Part shown: positions 23,117-32,900 of the stretch, in pieces
Position numbering within the stretch: the first letter of the stretch is position 1
Layout: every line of letters starts with the position of its first letter
Notes under the pieces: model-generated
What the model was told of the DNA's origin: nothing
Database searches by the model: none
The model's input: only the letters and a program-made list of their open reading frames with translations
NCBI RefSeq assembly: GCF_029543085.1
Contig: NZ_CP119967.1
Location: 5,358,501 to 5,422,500, forward strand
Source: Pseudomonas sp. A34-9
GTDB lineage: Bacteria > Pseudomonadota > Gammaproteobacteria > Pseudomonadales > Pseudomonadaceae
Direction of reading: 5' to 3'
DNA length: 64,000 nt
Position numbers and translations under genes: made by a program

Positions 23117-24112
23117 ATGTCCAAGCAAGTCTCCACGCCCTTGCGGCGCGTCAGCATCCTGGCAATCGACCGGGTTTTCGCCTCCACTCTCATGCAAGCC
23201 AAGGATTTCTTCCACCTGGCCAGCCTGCGTTATGGCAAACAATTGGGCCACGGCCTGACGCCAGCGTTTGAAACACGCCTGGTCAGCCCCGACGGCAAAC
23301 CAGTGAACAGCTTCAGTGACGTCGTGATGCCGGTCGACGGTGGCCTGGAAAACGCCGATGTCATTATCCTCCCGGCGTTCTGGGACGATTTCGATACGCT
23401 GTGCAGCCGTTATCCACAAGTCCTGCCGTGGCTGCGCGAACAACACTCGCGCGGCGCCGTCTTGTGCGGCGAAGCCACCGGCGTGTTCTGGCTGGCCGAG
23501 GCCGGTCTGCTCAACGGCAAGGAAGCGACCACCTACTGGCGCTTCTTCAATGCGTTCGCCGAGCGCTTCCCCAAGGTTTATCTCAATCAGGACAAGCACC
23601 TGACCGACGCCGACAACTTGTATTGCGCCGGCGGCACCACGTCAGCCTGCGATCTTTACATTTACTTGATCGAGCGTTTCTGTGGGGCCAATGTCGCGCA
23701 AGCCGTAGCCCGCGACATTCTCTATGAAGTGCAGCGCAGCTATTCGCCGGGACGCATCGGTTTCGGTGGGCAGAAACTGCACCAGGACGTGATCATCCTG
23801 CAGATCCAGCATTGGCTCGAAGAGCATTTCGCCGACAAGTTCCGCTTTGAAGACGTGGCGCGCGAGCATGGCATGAGCATCCGCAATTTCATGCGGCGCT
23901 TCCAGACCGCCACCGGTGACAAGCCGCTGCATTACCTGCAACGGCTGCGTATCGAGACGGCGAAAGGCTTGTTGTCCGGCAGCCGCAAGAGCATCAAGAC
24001 CATCAGTTATGAGGTCGGTTACGACGACGCGAGCTTCTTTGCGCGGTTGTTCCGTCAGCACACTGAACTGTCGCCAAACCAGTATCGGCAGCAGTTTCAG
24101 CAGGCTGCCTAA
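23117..24112 (+). CDS. GlxA-family (DJ-1/PfpI + AraC) transcriptional regulator
   Basis: 331 residues: an N-terminal class-I glutamine-amidotransferase-like domain (about 10-195, with GAVLCGEATGVFWLAEAGLL around the nucleophile elbow) and a C-terminal AraC double helix-turn-helix (about 225-328, ending SYEVGYDDASFFARLFRQHT). Regulators of this kind often control catabolic genes. It is divergent from the acyl-CoA dehydrogenase with 151 bases between, so that gene is a candidate target. Confidence 0.9.
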   Translation: MSKQVSTPLRRVSILAIDRVFASTLMQAKDFFHLASLRYGKQLGHGLTPAFETRLVSPDGKPVNSFSDVVMPVDGGLENADVIILPAFWDDFDTLCSRYPQVLPWLREQHSRGAVLCGEATGVFWLAEAGLLNGKEATTYWRFFNAFAERFPKVYLNQDKHLTDADNLYCAGGTTSACDLYIYLIERFCGANVAQAVARDILYEVQRSYSPGRIGFGGQKLHQDVIILQIQHWLEEHFADKFRFEDVAREHGMSIRNFMRRFQTATGDKPLHYLQRLRIETAKGLLSGSRKSIKTISYEVGYDDASFFARLFRQHTELSPNQYRQQFQQAA

Positions 24113-24115
24113 AAG

Positions 24116-24196
24116 CAAAAGATCGCAGCCTGCGGCAGCTCCTACAGAATGGCGTACACCTGTAGGAGCTGGCGAAGCCTGCGATCTTTTGATCTT
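24116..24196. repeat. REPIN, GCTGCGATC family (copy 2)
   Basis: AAAAGATCGCAGCCTGCGGC with AGCTCCTACAG on one arm; TGTAGGAGCTGGCGAAGCC and TGCGATCTTTTGATC on the other. It follows the GlxA regulator stop directly. Confidence 0.85.
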
Positions 24197-24204
24197 CAGC
24201 GCAC

Positions 24205-24236
24205 AAAAAAGGGCCTGCAATAGCAGGCCCTTTTTC
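24205..24236. terminator. Bidirectional terminator between glxA-like gene and zapE
   Basis: Stem GGGCCTGC / GCAGGCCC with a loop of four, A-run before and T-run after. Serves both convergent genes. Confidence 0.88.
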
Positions 24237-24252
24237 CTTGCCGAAAATCCGC

Positions 24253-25347
24253 TTAAGGCTTGTGCGCCCGCGACAGGAATTCGTGCGATTGCATTTCCAG
24301 CAGTCGGCTCAGCGTGCGCTGGAACTCGAAATTCAGACGACCACCGGTGTACAGATCCTTCAACTCGACTTCAGCCGAAATGATCAGCTTGACGTTACGG
24401 TCGTAGAATTCGTCGACCATGTTAATGAAACGACGGGCGATGTCGTCGGTGGTCACGCTCATCTGCTCGACACCGCTGAGCAGCACGGCGTGGAAGATCT
24501 TGCCCAGTTCGATGTAGTCGTTCTGGCTACGTGGGCCATCGCACAGTTCACGGAAGTCGAACCAGGCCACGTCGTCGCATGTGCGCAGCGCTCGGATCTC
24601 GCGGTTTTCGATGATCAGCACGTCGTTCTCGACCGCTGCGGTGCACTCTGGCGTCAGCGCACGGAAGCTCTTGCGCAGGCTTTCGTGGGACGCTTCGTCG
24701 AGCGGGAAGTGGAACAGCTCCGCTTGTTCGAGGTGCCGCAGACGGTAGTCGACGCCGCTGTCGACGTTGACGATCTCGGTGTTCTGCTTGATCAGCGCAA
24801 TCGCTGGCAGGAAACGCGCCCGTTGCAGACCGTCCTTGTACAAACCGTCCGGCACGATGTTCGAGGTCGCGACCAGGGTCACGCCATTCTTGAACAGCTC
24901 TTCCATCAGCGTGCCGAGGATCATCGCGTCGGTGATGTCGGAGACGAAGAATTCATCAAAGCAGATCACCCGCGACTCGGTCGCGAAGCGCTTGGCGATG
25001 ATGGTCAGCGGGTTTTTCTCGCCGCCGAGGGTTTTCATTTCTTCGTGCACACGCTTCATGAAGCGGTGGAAGTGGGTGCGGGTCTTTTCCTTGAACGGCA
25101 GCGCTTCGAAGAAGGTGTCGACCAGGTAAGTTTTACCGCGACCTACGCCGCCCCAGAAATACAGGCCCTTGACCGGCGCCTGATCTTTTTTGCCGAACAG
25201 TTTGCTCAGCAGACCCGGCTTGTTCTGATCGGCGGCGATCAGATCCTCGTACAGACGCTGCAAATGACGCACAGCAGTTTCCTGCGCAGCGTCATGGAAG
25301 AAGTCCGGGCGTTTCAGATCAGCTTGGTATCGTTCTAGGGGCGTCAT
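24253..25347 (-). CDS. zapE: Cell division ATPase ZapE (AFG1 family)
   Basis: A 364-residue AAA-type ATPase with Walker A GGVGRGKTYLVD near residue 68-79 and Walker B VICFDEFFVSD near 135. In E. coli ZapE (YhcM) associates with FtsZ at late division under stress. Length and motif order are normal for the family. Downstream of trpS on the same strand, separated by a terminator. Confidence 0.94.
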   Translation of the reverse strand: MTPLERYQADLKRPDFFHDAAQETAVRHLQRLYEDLIAADQNKPGLLSKLFGKKDQAPVKGLYFWGGVGRGKTYLVDTFFEALPFKEKTRTHFHRFMKRVHEEMKTLGGEKNPLTIIAKRFATESRVICFDEFFVSDITDAMILGTLMEELFKNGVTLVATSNIVPDGLYKDGLQRARFLPAIALIKQNTEIVNVDSGVDYRLRHLEQAELFHFPLDEASHESLRKSFRALTPECTAAVENDVLIIENREIRALRTCDDVAWFDFRELCDGPRSQNDYIELGKIFHAVLLSGVEQMSVTTDDIARRFINMVDEFYDRNVKLIISAEVELKDLYTGGRLNFEFQRTLSRLLEMQSHEFLSRAHKP

Positions 25348-25361
25348 AATTCGTTAGCAAG

Positions 25362-25398
25362 GCAACAAAAACGGGCCGTCACTGTAGCGACGGCCCGT
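25362..25398 (-). terminator. Terminator of trpS
   Basis: Stem ACGGGCCGTC / GACGGCCCGT; on the minus strand it is followed by TTTTTGTTG. It lies 40 bases beyond the trpS stop. Confidence 0.85.
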
Positions 25399-25437
25399 GG
25401 GAATGGCAATCGGCCCTTGGTCGGACCGTGCCGCCGA

Positions 25438-26793
25438 TTAGTCCTGAACCGGGGTCAGCGCAACGCGCAGAGCCGCAATGGCCGCGTCCCGCGCAGCTGC
25501 GTCGGCGAATGCCGGGCTGTCGCCAACGCACTCGCCTTCCAGCCAGACGCTGAAGCTCAGGTCTACGCTGCGCACGTCCAGCGCCTGGCCGGATTGCAGT
25601 TGCTTGGTCACTTGGCCGGCGGCTTTGCCATCAGCAAAGTTGCGCGACAGCAGCAGTTGCTCGCCATCGGCTGCCAGCAGACGGAAACGGAAGCTGCCGT
25701 CGTCCTCACGGAAGCTGACGAAACGCGCGGCCTTCGCGGCTTTCTTCTTGGTGGTCGCAGCGACTTGCACCTGATTGACGAAGGAACGCAGGCCGACGGC
25801 TTCGCGCAGTTCGTTGAGGAACGGCGTGGCAACCGCTCGGGCCTTTTTCGCACCGATCTGCAGAATGTCTTCCAGATCAGCCGGACGCTCGATCAACTGG
25901 TGATACTTGTCGCGAGCCTCGCCGAGTTGGTTGTCGAGCAACTGGAACAGACGGTTCTTCGCCTCGCCCCAACCCAGACCGCCGAGCAGTTCGCTGCGGA
26001 ATTCGTCAGCCTGCGCCGGCGTGGCGAAGGCCTGGAACAGAGTGAACAGGTGCGAGTTGTCCGGATCTTTCGCTTCGCCAGGCGCTTTGGAGTCAGTGAC
26101 GATCCGCGAAATCGCGTCCTTCATCTCTTTGGCGCTGGAGAACAACGGGATGGTGTTGTCGTAGCTCTTCGACATCTTGCGACCGTCGAGACCTGGCAAC
26201 GTCGCCACGCTCTCTTCGATCAGCGCTTCGGGCATGGTGAAGAATTCTTTGCCCTGACCGAACAGGTGATTGAAGCGCTGGCCGATGTCGCGGGCCATCT
26301 CAACATGCTGGATCTGGTCACGACCGACCGGCACTTTGTGCGCGTTGAACATCAGGATGTCCGCCGCCATCAGCACCGGGTAGCTGTAGAGGCCCATGGT
26401 GATACCGGCGTCCGGGTCTTCACCGGTTTCGACGTTCTTGTCCACCGACGCCTTGTAGGCGTGCGCACGGTTGAGCAGGCCCTTGGCGGCCACGCAGGTC
26501 AGCAGCCAGGTCAGCTCGGGGATTTCCGGGATGTCGGACTGGCGGTAGAAGGTCACTCGGTCGACATCGAGGCCACCGGCCAGCCAGGTCGCGGCGATTT
26601 CCAGGCGCGAGCGCTGGATGCGCAGCGGGTCATCGCATTTGATCAGGGCGTGGTAGTCGGCCAGAAAGTAGAACGAATCGGCATTGCTGTCGCGGCTGGC
26701 GAGGATCGCCGGGCGGATGGCACCGGCGTAGTTGCCCAAGTGCGGCGTGCCGGTGGTGGTGATGCCGGTGAGGATACGGGTACGGTTCGTCAT
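25438..26793 (-). CDS. trpS: Tryptophanyl-tRNA synthetase (with C-terminal extension)
   Basis: Class I synthetase with the HIGH-equivalent TGTPHLGNYAGAI at residues 11-23 and the KMSKS loop GRKMSKSYDN near 200. The catalytic core ends by about residue 340; a further ~110 residues (SFREDDGSFRFRLLAADGEQ onward) form an extra small domain not found in the ~334-residue E. coli enzyme. I use the ATG at 26791-26793 (MTNRTRILTG); the TTG eight codons upstream is less likely. Confidence 0.95.
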   Translation of the reverse strand: MTNRTRILTGITTTGTPHLGNYAGAIRPAILASRDSNADSFYFLADYHALIKCDDPLRIQRSRLEIAATWLAGGLDVDRVTFYRQSDIPEIPELTWLLTCVAAKGLLNRAHAYKASVDKNVETGEDPDAGITMGLYSYPVLMAADILMFNAHKVPVGRDQIQHVEMARDIGQRFNHLFGQGKEFFTMPEALIEESVATLPGLDGRKMSKSYDNTIPLFSSAKEMKDAISRIVTDSKAPGEAKDPDNSHLFTLFQAFATPAQADEFRSELLGGLGWGEAKNRLFQLLDNQLGEARDKYHQLIERPADLEDILQIGAKKARAVATPFLNELREAVGLRSFVNQVQVAATTKKKAAKAARFVSFREDDGSFRFRLLAADGEQLLLSRNFADGKAAGQVTKQLQSGQALDVRSVDLSFSVWLEGECVGDSPAFADAAARDAAIAALRVALTPVQD

Positions 26794-26817
26794 GGGTAAT
26801 CGCTTGTCAGACTGCAA

Positions 26818-27447
26818 TCAATTCGAGAGACGCGGCAGGATCAGATCCTTGAGATCGGTCAGCTTGCCATGAAAAAAGTGTCCGCATTCTGCCACTTTCA
26901 GCAGCTCATGGGGGCGCTGGAGTTGCTCGGACCAGTCGTAAACCAGCTGCGGATCGATGACTTCGTCGGTTTCCGGCTGGATCACGGTGAGTTCGCCGTG
27001 TTGTGGCAGTTGATCCTGCTCGCCAAGACGCATCACCGCAGGCGCAACCATGAACAGATGTTTTAGCTGCACGCCTTGGGCTTCAAGACGACCGCCGAGA
27101 CTTGCTGCAACAAATCCGCCGAAAGAGAAACCGAACAGCGTCAGTGGCAGATCCGGGTGTTTTTCCCGTAGCCATGCGGCAGCAGCCTGGGCGTCATCGA
27201 CTTCGCCGGTGCCCATGTCGTGCGTCCCTTCGCTGGCACCAACGCCGCGATAGTTGAAGCGCAAGGTGATCAGGCCTGCGTCGCGCGCGGTGCGCTGCAG
27301 GGTCGAGACGACCTTGTTGAGCATGGTGCCGCCCTGCACCGGGTTCGGATGGCAGATCAGCGCGATGCCGTTTGGCTGCTCGTTATCCAGGTACAGCGCT
27401 TCGATTTGGCCGACTGGGCCATCAATCACTACAGGGGTTTCACGCAT
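26818..27447 (-). CDS. Alpha/beta hydrolase (COG2945-like)
   Basis: A 209-residue hydrolase with nucleophile elbow GFSFGG, an Asp region ETDEVIDP and a C-terminal His in ECGHFFHG, so the catalytic triad is complete. The oxyanion region reads CHPNPVQGGTMLNKVV. The substrate is unknown. The frame continues upstream for 51 codons, but the ATG at 27445-27447 (MRETPVVID) matches the family N-terminus. It may share the trpS transcript (24-base gap). Confidence 0.9.
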   Translation of the reverse strand: MRETPVVIDGPVGQIEALYLDNEQPNGIALICHPNPVQGGTMLNKVVSTLQRTARDAGLITLRFNYRGVGASEGTHDMGTGEVDDAQAAAAWLREKHPDLPLTLFGFSFGGFVAASLGGRLEAQGVQLKHLFMVAPAVMRLGEQDQLPQHGELTVIQPETDEVIDPQLVYDWSEQLQRPHELLKVAECGHFFHGKLTDLKDLILPRLSN

Positions 27448-27591
27448 CAGCAAGGAAGGAACTCCGTGACCTCGAATCGGGTCGACTCGTCTAGCAAATT
27501 GTCTGTGCCAATCTATTGCGAGTGAATCGCGGTATACAGCGCAGGTTCGAGCCGTTAACGTAAAGCAAAGCCGTTTATAGAGGAAGGACTC

Positions 27592-28026
27592 GTGGAACAC
27601 TCGCTCTTAGTTTGGTTGTTACCGACTCTTGCCCTGGTTGTGGGTGTCGCCATTGGATTCCTGATCGCGCGCGTTGCGCCGAACGCCGCACCGAGCCGTA
27701 CGCAGCGTCAACTGGATGATATCCAGGAGCGTTTCGACAGTTATCAAAACGAGGTGGTCACCCACTTCAACAGCACCGCGACGCTGGTCAAGAAACTGAC
27801 CCAGAGTTATCAGGAAGTGCAGGATCATCTCGCCGAGGGCGCCAATCGTCTGGCCCTGGACGAGCAGACCCGCCAGCGCCTGATCGCCGCCCTGCACGCC
27901 GACGCAGCAGTGGCGCCACGCGAACGCCTGACGCCACCGCGCGATCAGGAGCCACCACGCGACTACGCACCGAAGACCCCGAACTCGCCGGGCATGCTCG
28001 ATGAGCACTATGGTTTGAAGAAATAA
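27592..28026 (+). CDS. yhcB: YhcB/ZapG family (DUF1043) inner-membrane protein
   Basis: A 144-residue protein that starts at GTG 27592 behind AGGAAGG. One N-terminal membrane helix (about 5-25) is followed by a coiled coil (about 38-90) and a Pro/Arg-rich tail. E. coli YhcB (ZapG, LapD) takes part in coordinating division and envelope synthesis. It is divergent from the hydrolase gene. Confidence 0.9.
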   Translation: MEHSLLVWLLPTLALVVGVAIGFLIARVAPNAAPSRTQRQLDDIQERFDSYQNEVVTHFNSTATLVKKLTQSYQEVQDHLAEGANRLALDEQTRQRLIAALHADAAVAPRERLTPPRDQEPPRDYAPKTPNSPGMLDEHYGLKK

Positions 28027-28041
28027 TCAGCCTTCGCTGAT

Positions 28042-28083
28042 AAAAAAGCCCCCGGACAATTGTGTTGTCCGGGGGCTTTTTTG
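28042..28083 (+). terminator. Terminator of yhcB
   Basis: Stem AAAAGCCCCCGGACAA / TTGTCCGGGGGCTTTT, about 16 base pairs, with T-run. One of the strongest hairpins in the window. Confidence 0.92.
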
Positions 28084-28121
28084 TGCCTATTGAGTTTGTG
28101 TTACCTGCACAGGCCCAGTAA

Positions 28122-28220
28122 CCCTGTAGGAGCTGTCGAGTGAAACGAGGCTGCGATCTTTTGATCTTGTTGTCAAAGCTAAAGATCAAAAGATCGCAGC
28201 GTGCCGCAGCTCCTACAGGG
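28122..28220. repeat. REPIN, GCTGCGATC family (copy 3)
   Basis: CCCTGTAGGAGCTGTCGAG and GGCTGCGATCTTTTGATC on the left arm; GATCAAAAGATCGCAGC and GCAGCTCCTACAGGG on the right. Between the yhcB terminator and the OmpA-like lipoprotein terminator. Confidence 0.87.
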
Positions 28221-28234
28221 CGACTGCGTTCAGG

Positions 28235-28270
28235 CAAAAAAATGCCCGATCACTGGACCGGGCATTTCTT
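28235..28270 (-). terminator. Terminator of the OmpA-like lipoprotein gene
   Basis: Stem AATGCCCG / CGGGCATT; on the minus strand the hairpin is followed by a T-run (TTTTTTT). Confidence 0.82.
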
Positions 28271-28285
28271 CATTCAGCTCTTCAG

Positions 28286-29023
28286 TTACGGATACTGCTG
28301 AACCGTACCCGGCTGCGGTTGCTGCTGACCACCATACTGCTGGCCCGGGATCGCCTGCAGGTTGACTTCAACCCGGCGGTTCTGCGCCCGGCCATTGACG
28401 TCACCGTTGCTGGCAATCGGGTTATCCGGACCGGCGCCTCGCGCCGACAGGTTGGCACCGCTGACACCCTGTGAAGTCAGGTAGGTCGCCACACTCTGCG
28501 CACGACGCTGGGACAGGTCCATGTTGTGCTGGCGGCTGCCGGTGCTGTCGGTGTAGCCGACGATTTCGATCTGGTTCTGGTTGAACTCTTTCAACGAACT
28601 CGCCAGGTTGTTCAGTGGCTGATAGAAGCTGGACGCGATGTTCGCCGAATCAGTGGCGAACGTGATATTGCCCGGCATGATCAACTTGATCTGATCACCC
28701 TGACGCTGCACCTCAACGCCAGTATTGGCCATACTCGCGCGCAGTTTGGCTTCCTGTTTGTCGGCGTAGTAACCGTAACCGGCAGCGGATGCACCCACCA
28801 CAGCGGCACCGATCAAGGCCCCTTTGCCGCGGTTGTTGTGGTCGATGGCGGCACCGGCGAGCGCACCGGCCAGGGCGCCGAGGCCACCGTACTTGGCGGT
28901 TTTGCTCATGCCTTGCGAGCCACCGTCGGCCTGCCCCTGATTGTCATACGGGTTGGGCGAAGCACAGCCGGACAGCAAGGCCACGGCAGTAGCGACAATA
29001 ATCAAACGACGCTTGGTGAACAT
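28286..29023 (-). CDS. OmpA-family lipoprotein (YiaD-like)
   Basis: 245 residues. Signal peptide with lipobox LLSGC (Cys about 20), a glycine-zipper segment (about 45-85, GALAGALAGAAID and GALIGAAVVGASAAGYGYY), and a C-terminal OmpA peptidoglycan-binding domain with IEIVGYTDSTGSRQHNMDLS and RRAQSVATYL. The last 20 or so residues are Gln/Pro-rich. Role: likely links outer membrane to peptidoglycan. The frame opens 29 codons upstream; the ATG at 29021-29023 has GAGCTC-type spacing and gives the signal peptide. Confidence 0.92.
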   Translation of the reverse strand: MFTKRRLIIVATAVALLSGCASPNPYDNQGQADGGSQGMSKTAKYGGLGALAGALAGAAIDHNNRGKGALIGAAVVGASAAGYGYYADKQEAKLRASMANTGVEVQRQGDQIKLIMPGNITFATDSANIASSFYQPLNNLASSLKEFNQNQIEIVGYTDSTGSRQHNMDLSQRRAQSVATYLTSQGVSGANLSARGAGPDNPIASNGDVNGRAQNRRVEVNLQAIPGQQYGGQQQPQPGTVQQYP

Positions 29024-29140
29024 GGAGAGCTCCTGGTTTTTGCATTCTGTGATGCAGCGGGCCACTTGGCTAATGGACCTGCGCGGGCGTTGGATCGTGA
29101 CAATGCACAAAAATTCCGCCGGGCACTCGTGACAAAATAT

Positions 29141-29785
29141 TTAGGCGCGCACAAACGGGTTTTCGCGCATCTCGTCACCCAGACGCGTATCCGGCCCATG
29201 TCCGGTCACCACGGTCGCATCCTCGTCCAACGTGTATAGCCGCTGCTTGATCGAACGCACGATGGTCGCCTGATCACCGCCCCACAAATCCGTGCGCCCT
29301 ACGCCGCGACGAAACAACGTGTCGCCGGCTATCAACAGCTTAGCCTCGGAAAACCAAAAGCTCATGGAACCGGGTGTATGCCCCGGCGTGTGCAGTGCGA
29401 CGCCGCAGCCGCAGGCCAGTTCTTCGTCATCGCTGAGCCAGCGATCCGGCGATGGCACCGGAACGTATGGCACACCGAACATCTGGCATTGCATTTCGAG
29501 GTTGTCCCAGAGGAACTGGTCTTCTTTGTGCAAATGCAGGGTCGCGCCGGTCTTTTCTTTCATCTGCCCGGAGGCGAGAAAGTGATCGAGATGCGCATGG
29601 GTGTGAATGATGCTGACGACTTTCAAACCCAAAGCATCGACGCGCGCCATGATGAGATCAGGGTTGCCGCCCGGGTCGACGACGATGGCTTTTTTGGTGA
29701 GCGGGTCGCCGATGATGGTGCAGTTGCACTGAAGTGGGCCGACGGGGAAGGTTTCGCGAATAAGCGCAGGACCTGGAACGGACAT
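29141..29785 (-). CDS. Metallo-beta-lactamase-fold hydrolase (YcbL / glyoxalase II-like)
   Basis: A 214-residue MBL protein with metal ligands THAHLDH near residue 61-67, HTPGHTPGS near 133, GDTLF near 154 and a C-terminal VTGHGPDT His. This is the compact glyoxalase-II-like type without the long C-terminal substrate domain, like E. coli YcbL. Substrate not determinable from sequence. Confidence 0.92.
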   Translation of the reverse strand: MSVPGPALIRETFPVGPLQCNCTIIGDPLTKKAIVVDPGGNPDLIMARVDALGLKVVSIIHTHAHLDHFLASGQMKEKTGATLHLHKEDQFLWDNLEMQCQMFGVPYVPVPSPDRWLSDDEELACGCGVALHTPGHTPGSMSFWFSEAKLLIAGDTLFRRGVGRTDLWGGDQATIVRSIKQRLYTLDEDATVVTGHGPDTRLGDEMRENPFVRA

Positions 29786-29983
29786 GAAGAATCCTCGGAA
29801 GCAAAAAGCGTTAGCTCAGGATTCTACTGCACACGCCGATACATGACGCCAGGTCAGTAATTTGACGCCATACATCAGAAAATGATGGCCCAATGATGTC
29901 AAACATACAAATTCTGGTGCAAAATCGCATTTTTTTGTAGCGGTCGCATTCAGGAAGGGCCGCAGCGCACTCAGGAACCTCGT

Positions 29984-32900
29984 ATGCCTACACCAACGAC
30001 TTATTCTTTTAGCTTCCCTTCCTCGCTGACTGGCAACAAATCTGTCGACAGCCTAATTTCAGGCACCTATTGGTTAGGCTCCAACTGGAGTCCGTTCGGC
30101 ACTACCCAGCTCAGCTACAGCTTTATTTCCGAAACCACTTCGTACTTTGCCACCAAATATAGCCCTGATAATGAGTACACCGCTGCGTATGCACTGACTT
30201 CCGCACAGCAAAACGCAGTCATTGGCGCGCTGAGTGCCTGGAGTGCTGTTGCAAATATCAACTTCACACTGACGACCGATAACCTTTCTAACGTCGGCGA
30301 CTTGCGCTTCGGCGGTTACTTGTCGATGGATCCGAAGACCGCCGCATGGGCTTACTTTCCCGACGATACCCCAAGGGGCGGGGATGTATGGATTGGCCCG
30401 GCGACGAACAGTGCTAACCCGGTCCAAGGCACCTATGACTACCTGACCTTTGTACATGAAATCGGTCATGCGCTGGGCCTGAAGCATCCGTTCTCCCCAA
30501 GTGCGAGCAATACGTTGCTGCTCGACCCCGCGCTGGACAGCGTCTTTTACACCGTCATGAGTTACAACGACTCGTACTCTTATCAACCCACTACGCCGAT
30601 GCTATTGGACATACTGGCGATCCAGAGCCTGTACGGTGCCAACTCGCTTTGGCATAACGGGGATAATGTCTACAAGTGGGCACCGAACCAATCGGTATTC
30701 GAAACGATCTGGGACGCCGGCGGTAACGATACTATCGATGGCAGCAACCAGCTTCAGTCGGTGCGTATCAACCTGAATGAAGGTGCCTATAGCACCATCG
30801 GCAAAGCGTTTCTCGATCTCACGAACAATACCGCTGTTACTGATGCATTGACGATTGCTTTTGGCGCCAAGATTGAGAACGCCATCGGCTCGGCCTCTGA
30901 TGACACGCTGATTGGTAACGCGCTGAACAACATCCTGGATGGCAAGGCTGGCGCCGATATCATGTCCGGCGGCGCCGGTAACGACTCTTACGTGGTCGAT
31001 AACGCGGGCGACACCGTCATCGAACTTGGCACCTCTCTGACTGAAATCGATTCGGTTTTCTCCTACGTGAATTACGCCCTGGGAAGCAATCTCGAGAATC
31101 TGATATTGCTCGGCAGCGATAATCTCAATGGCACCGGCAATACCCTCAACAACACCATTACCGGCAACGCTGCCAACAACATCCTCGACGGTGGCGCCGG
31201 CATCGACACCCTGATTGGCGGAACCGGCAACGACACTTACATCGTCGACAACACCCAGGATGTAGTCGTCGAAACCAGCGCCCTGACCAATGAAATCGAC
31301 ACCGTGATGGCGTCGGTCAGCTACACCCTCAGTGCCAACGTCGAGAACCTGACCCTCACCGGGATCATGAACACCAACGCCAGCGGTAACGCCCAAAACA
31401 ATGTGTTGACCGGCAACAGCGGCAACAACATCCTGAACGGCGATGGCGGTCTGGACACCCTGATCGGTGGAGCTGGCAACGATACCTATCTGGTCGATCA
31501 AGTCGGCGAACTGGCTCTGATCCAGGAGTTGGCCAGCGAAGGTCTGGACACCTTATACATCGGCTACACGCCAACGCCGCAGACCAGCACCGTCGATCTG
31601 AACATCAGCAGTTTGCGCAACATCGAAAACGTCACCCTCCAGGCTGTCGGCGCGTTTTCGGTCTTGGGCAACGACCTGAACAACACCCTGCTCGGTAATG
31701 CTCAGGCCAACAACCTTCAAGGCGGTGCCGGCAACGACATCCTCAATGGCGGCGCCGGTGTCGACACCCTCAGCGGTGGCACCGGCGATGACACGTATAT
31801 CGTCGACAATGCCAACGACATCGTCATCGAAGCGGCCAACGAAGGCGTCGATCTGGTCCAGACCACCGTCAGCTACGTCTTGTCCGCCAATATCGAAGCT
31901 GGTCAGATTCTGGGCTCCGACAGCCTCAACCTGGTCGGCAACGACCTGAGCAACACCTTGACCGGCAACAGCGCCAACAACATCCTGGATGGCAAGGCTG
32001 GCGCCGATATCATGTCCGGCGGCGCCGGTAACGACTCTTACGTGGTCGATAACGCGGGCGACACCGTCATCGAACTTGGCACCTCTCTGACTGAAATCGA
32101 TTCGGTTTTCTCCTACGTGAGTTACGCCCTGGGAAGCAATCTCGAGAATCTGATATTGCTCGGCAGCGATAATCTCAATGGCACCGGCAATACCCTCAAC
32201 AACACCATTACCGGCAACGCTGCCAACAACACCCTCGACGGTGGCGCCGGCATCGACACCCTGATTGGCGGAACCGGCAACGACACTTACATCGTCGACA
32301 ACACCCAGGATGTAGTCGTCGAAACCAGCGCCCTGACCAATGAAATCGACACCGTGATGGCGTCGGTCAGCTACACCCTCAGTGCCAACGTCGAGAACCT
32401 GACCCTCACCGGGATCATGAACACCAACGCCAGCGGTAACGCCCAAAACAATGTGTTGACCGGCAACAGCGGCAACAACATCCTGAACGGCGGTGACGGT
32501 CTGGACACCCTGATCGGTGGAGCTGGCAACGACATCCTCAATGGCGGCGCCGGTGTCGACACCCTCAGCGGTGGCACCGGCGATGACACGTATATCGTCG
32601 ACAATGCCAACGACATCGTCATCGAAGCGGCCAACGAAGGCGTCGATCTGGTCCAGACCACCGTCAGCTACGTCTTGTCCGCCAATATCGAAGCTGGTCA
32701 GATTCTGGGCTCCGACAGCCTCAACCTGGTCGGCAACGACCTGAGCAACACCTTGACCGGCAACAGCGCCAACAACATCCTGGATGGCAAGGCTGGCGCC
32801 GATATCATGTCCGGCGGCGCCGGTAACGACTCTTACGTGGTCGATAACGCGGGCGACACCGTCATCGAACTTGGTACTTCTCTGACTGAAATCGATTCGG

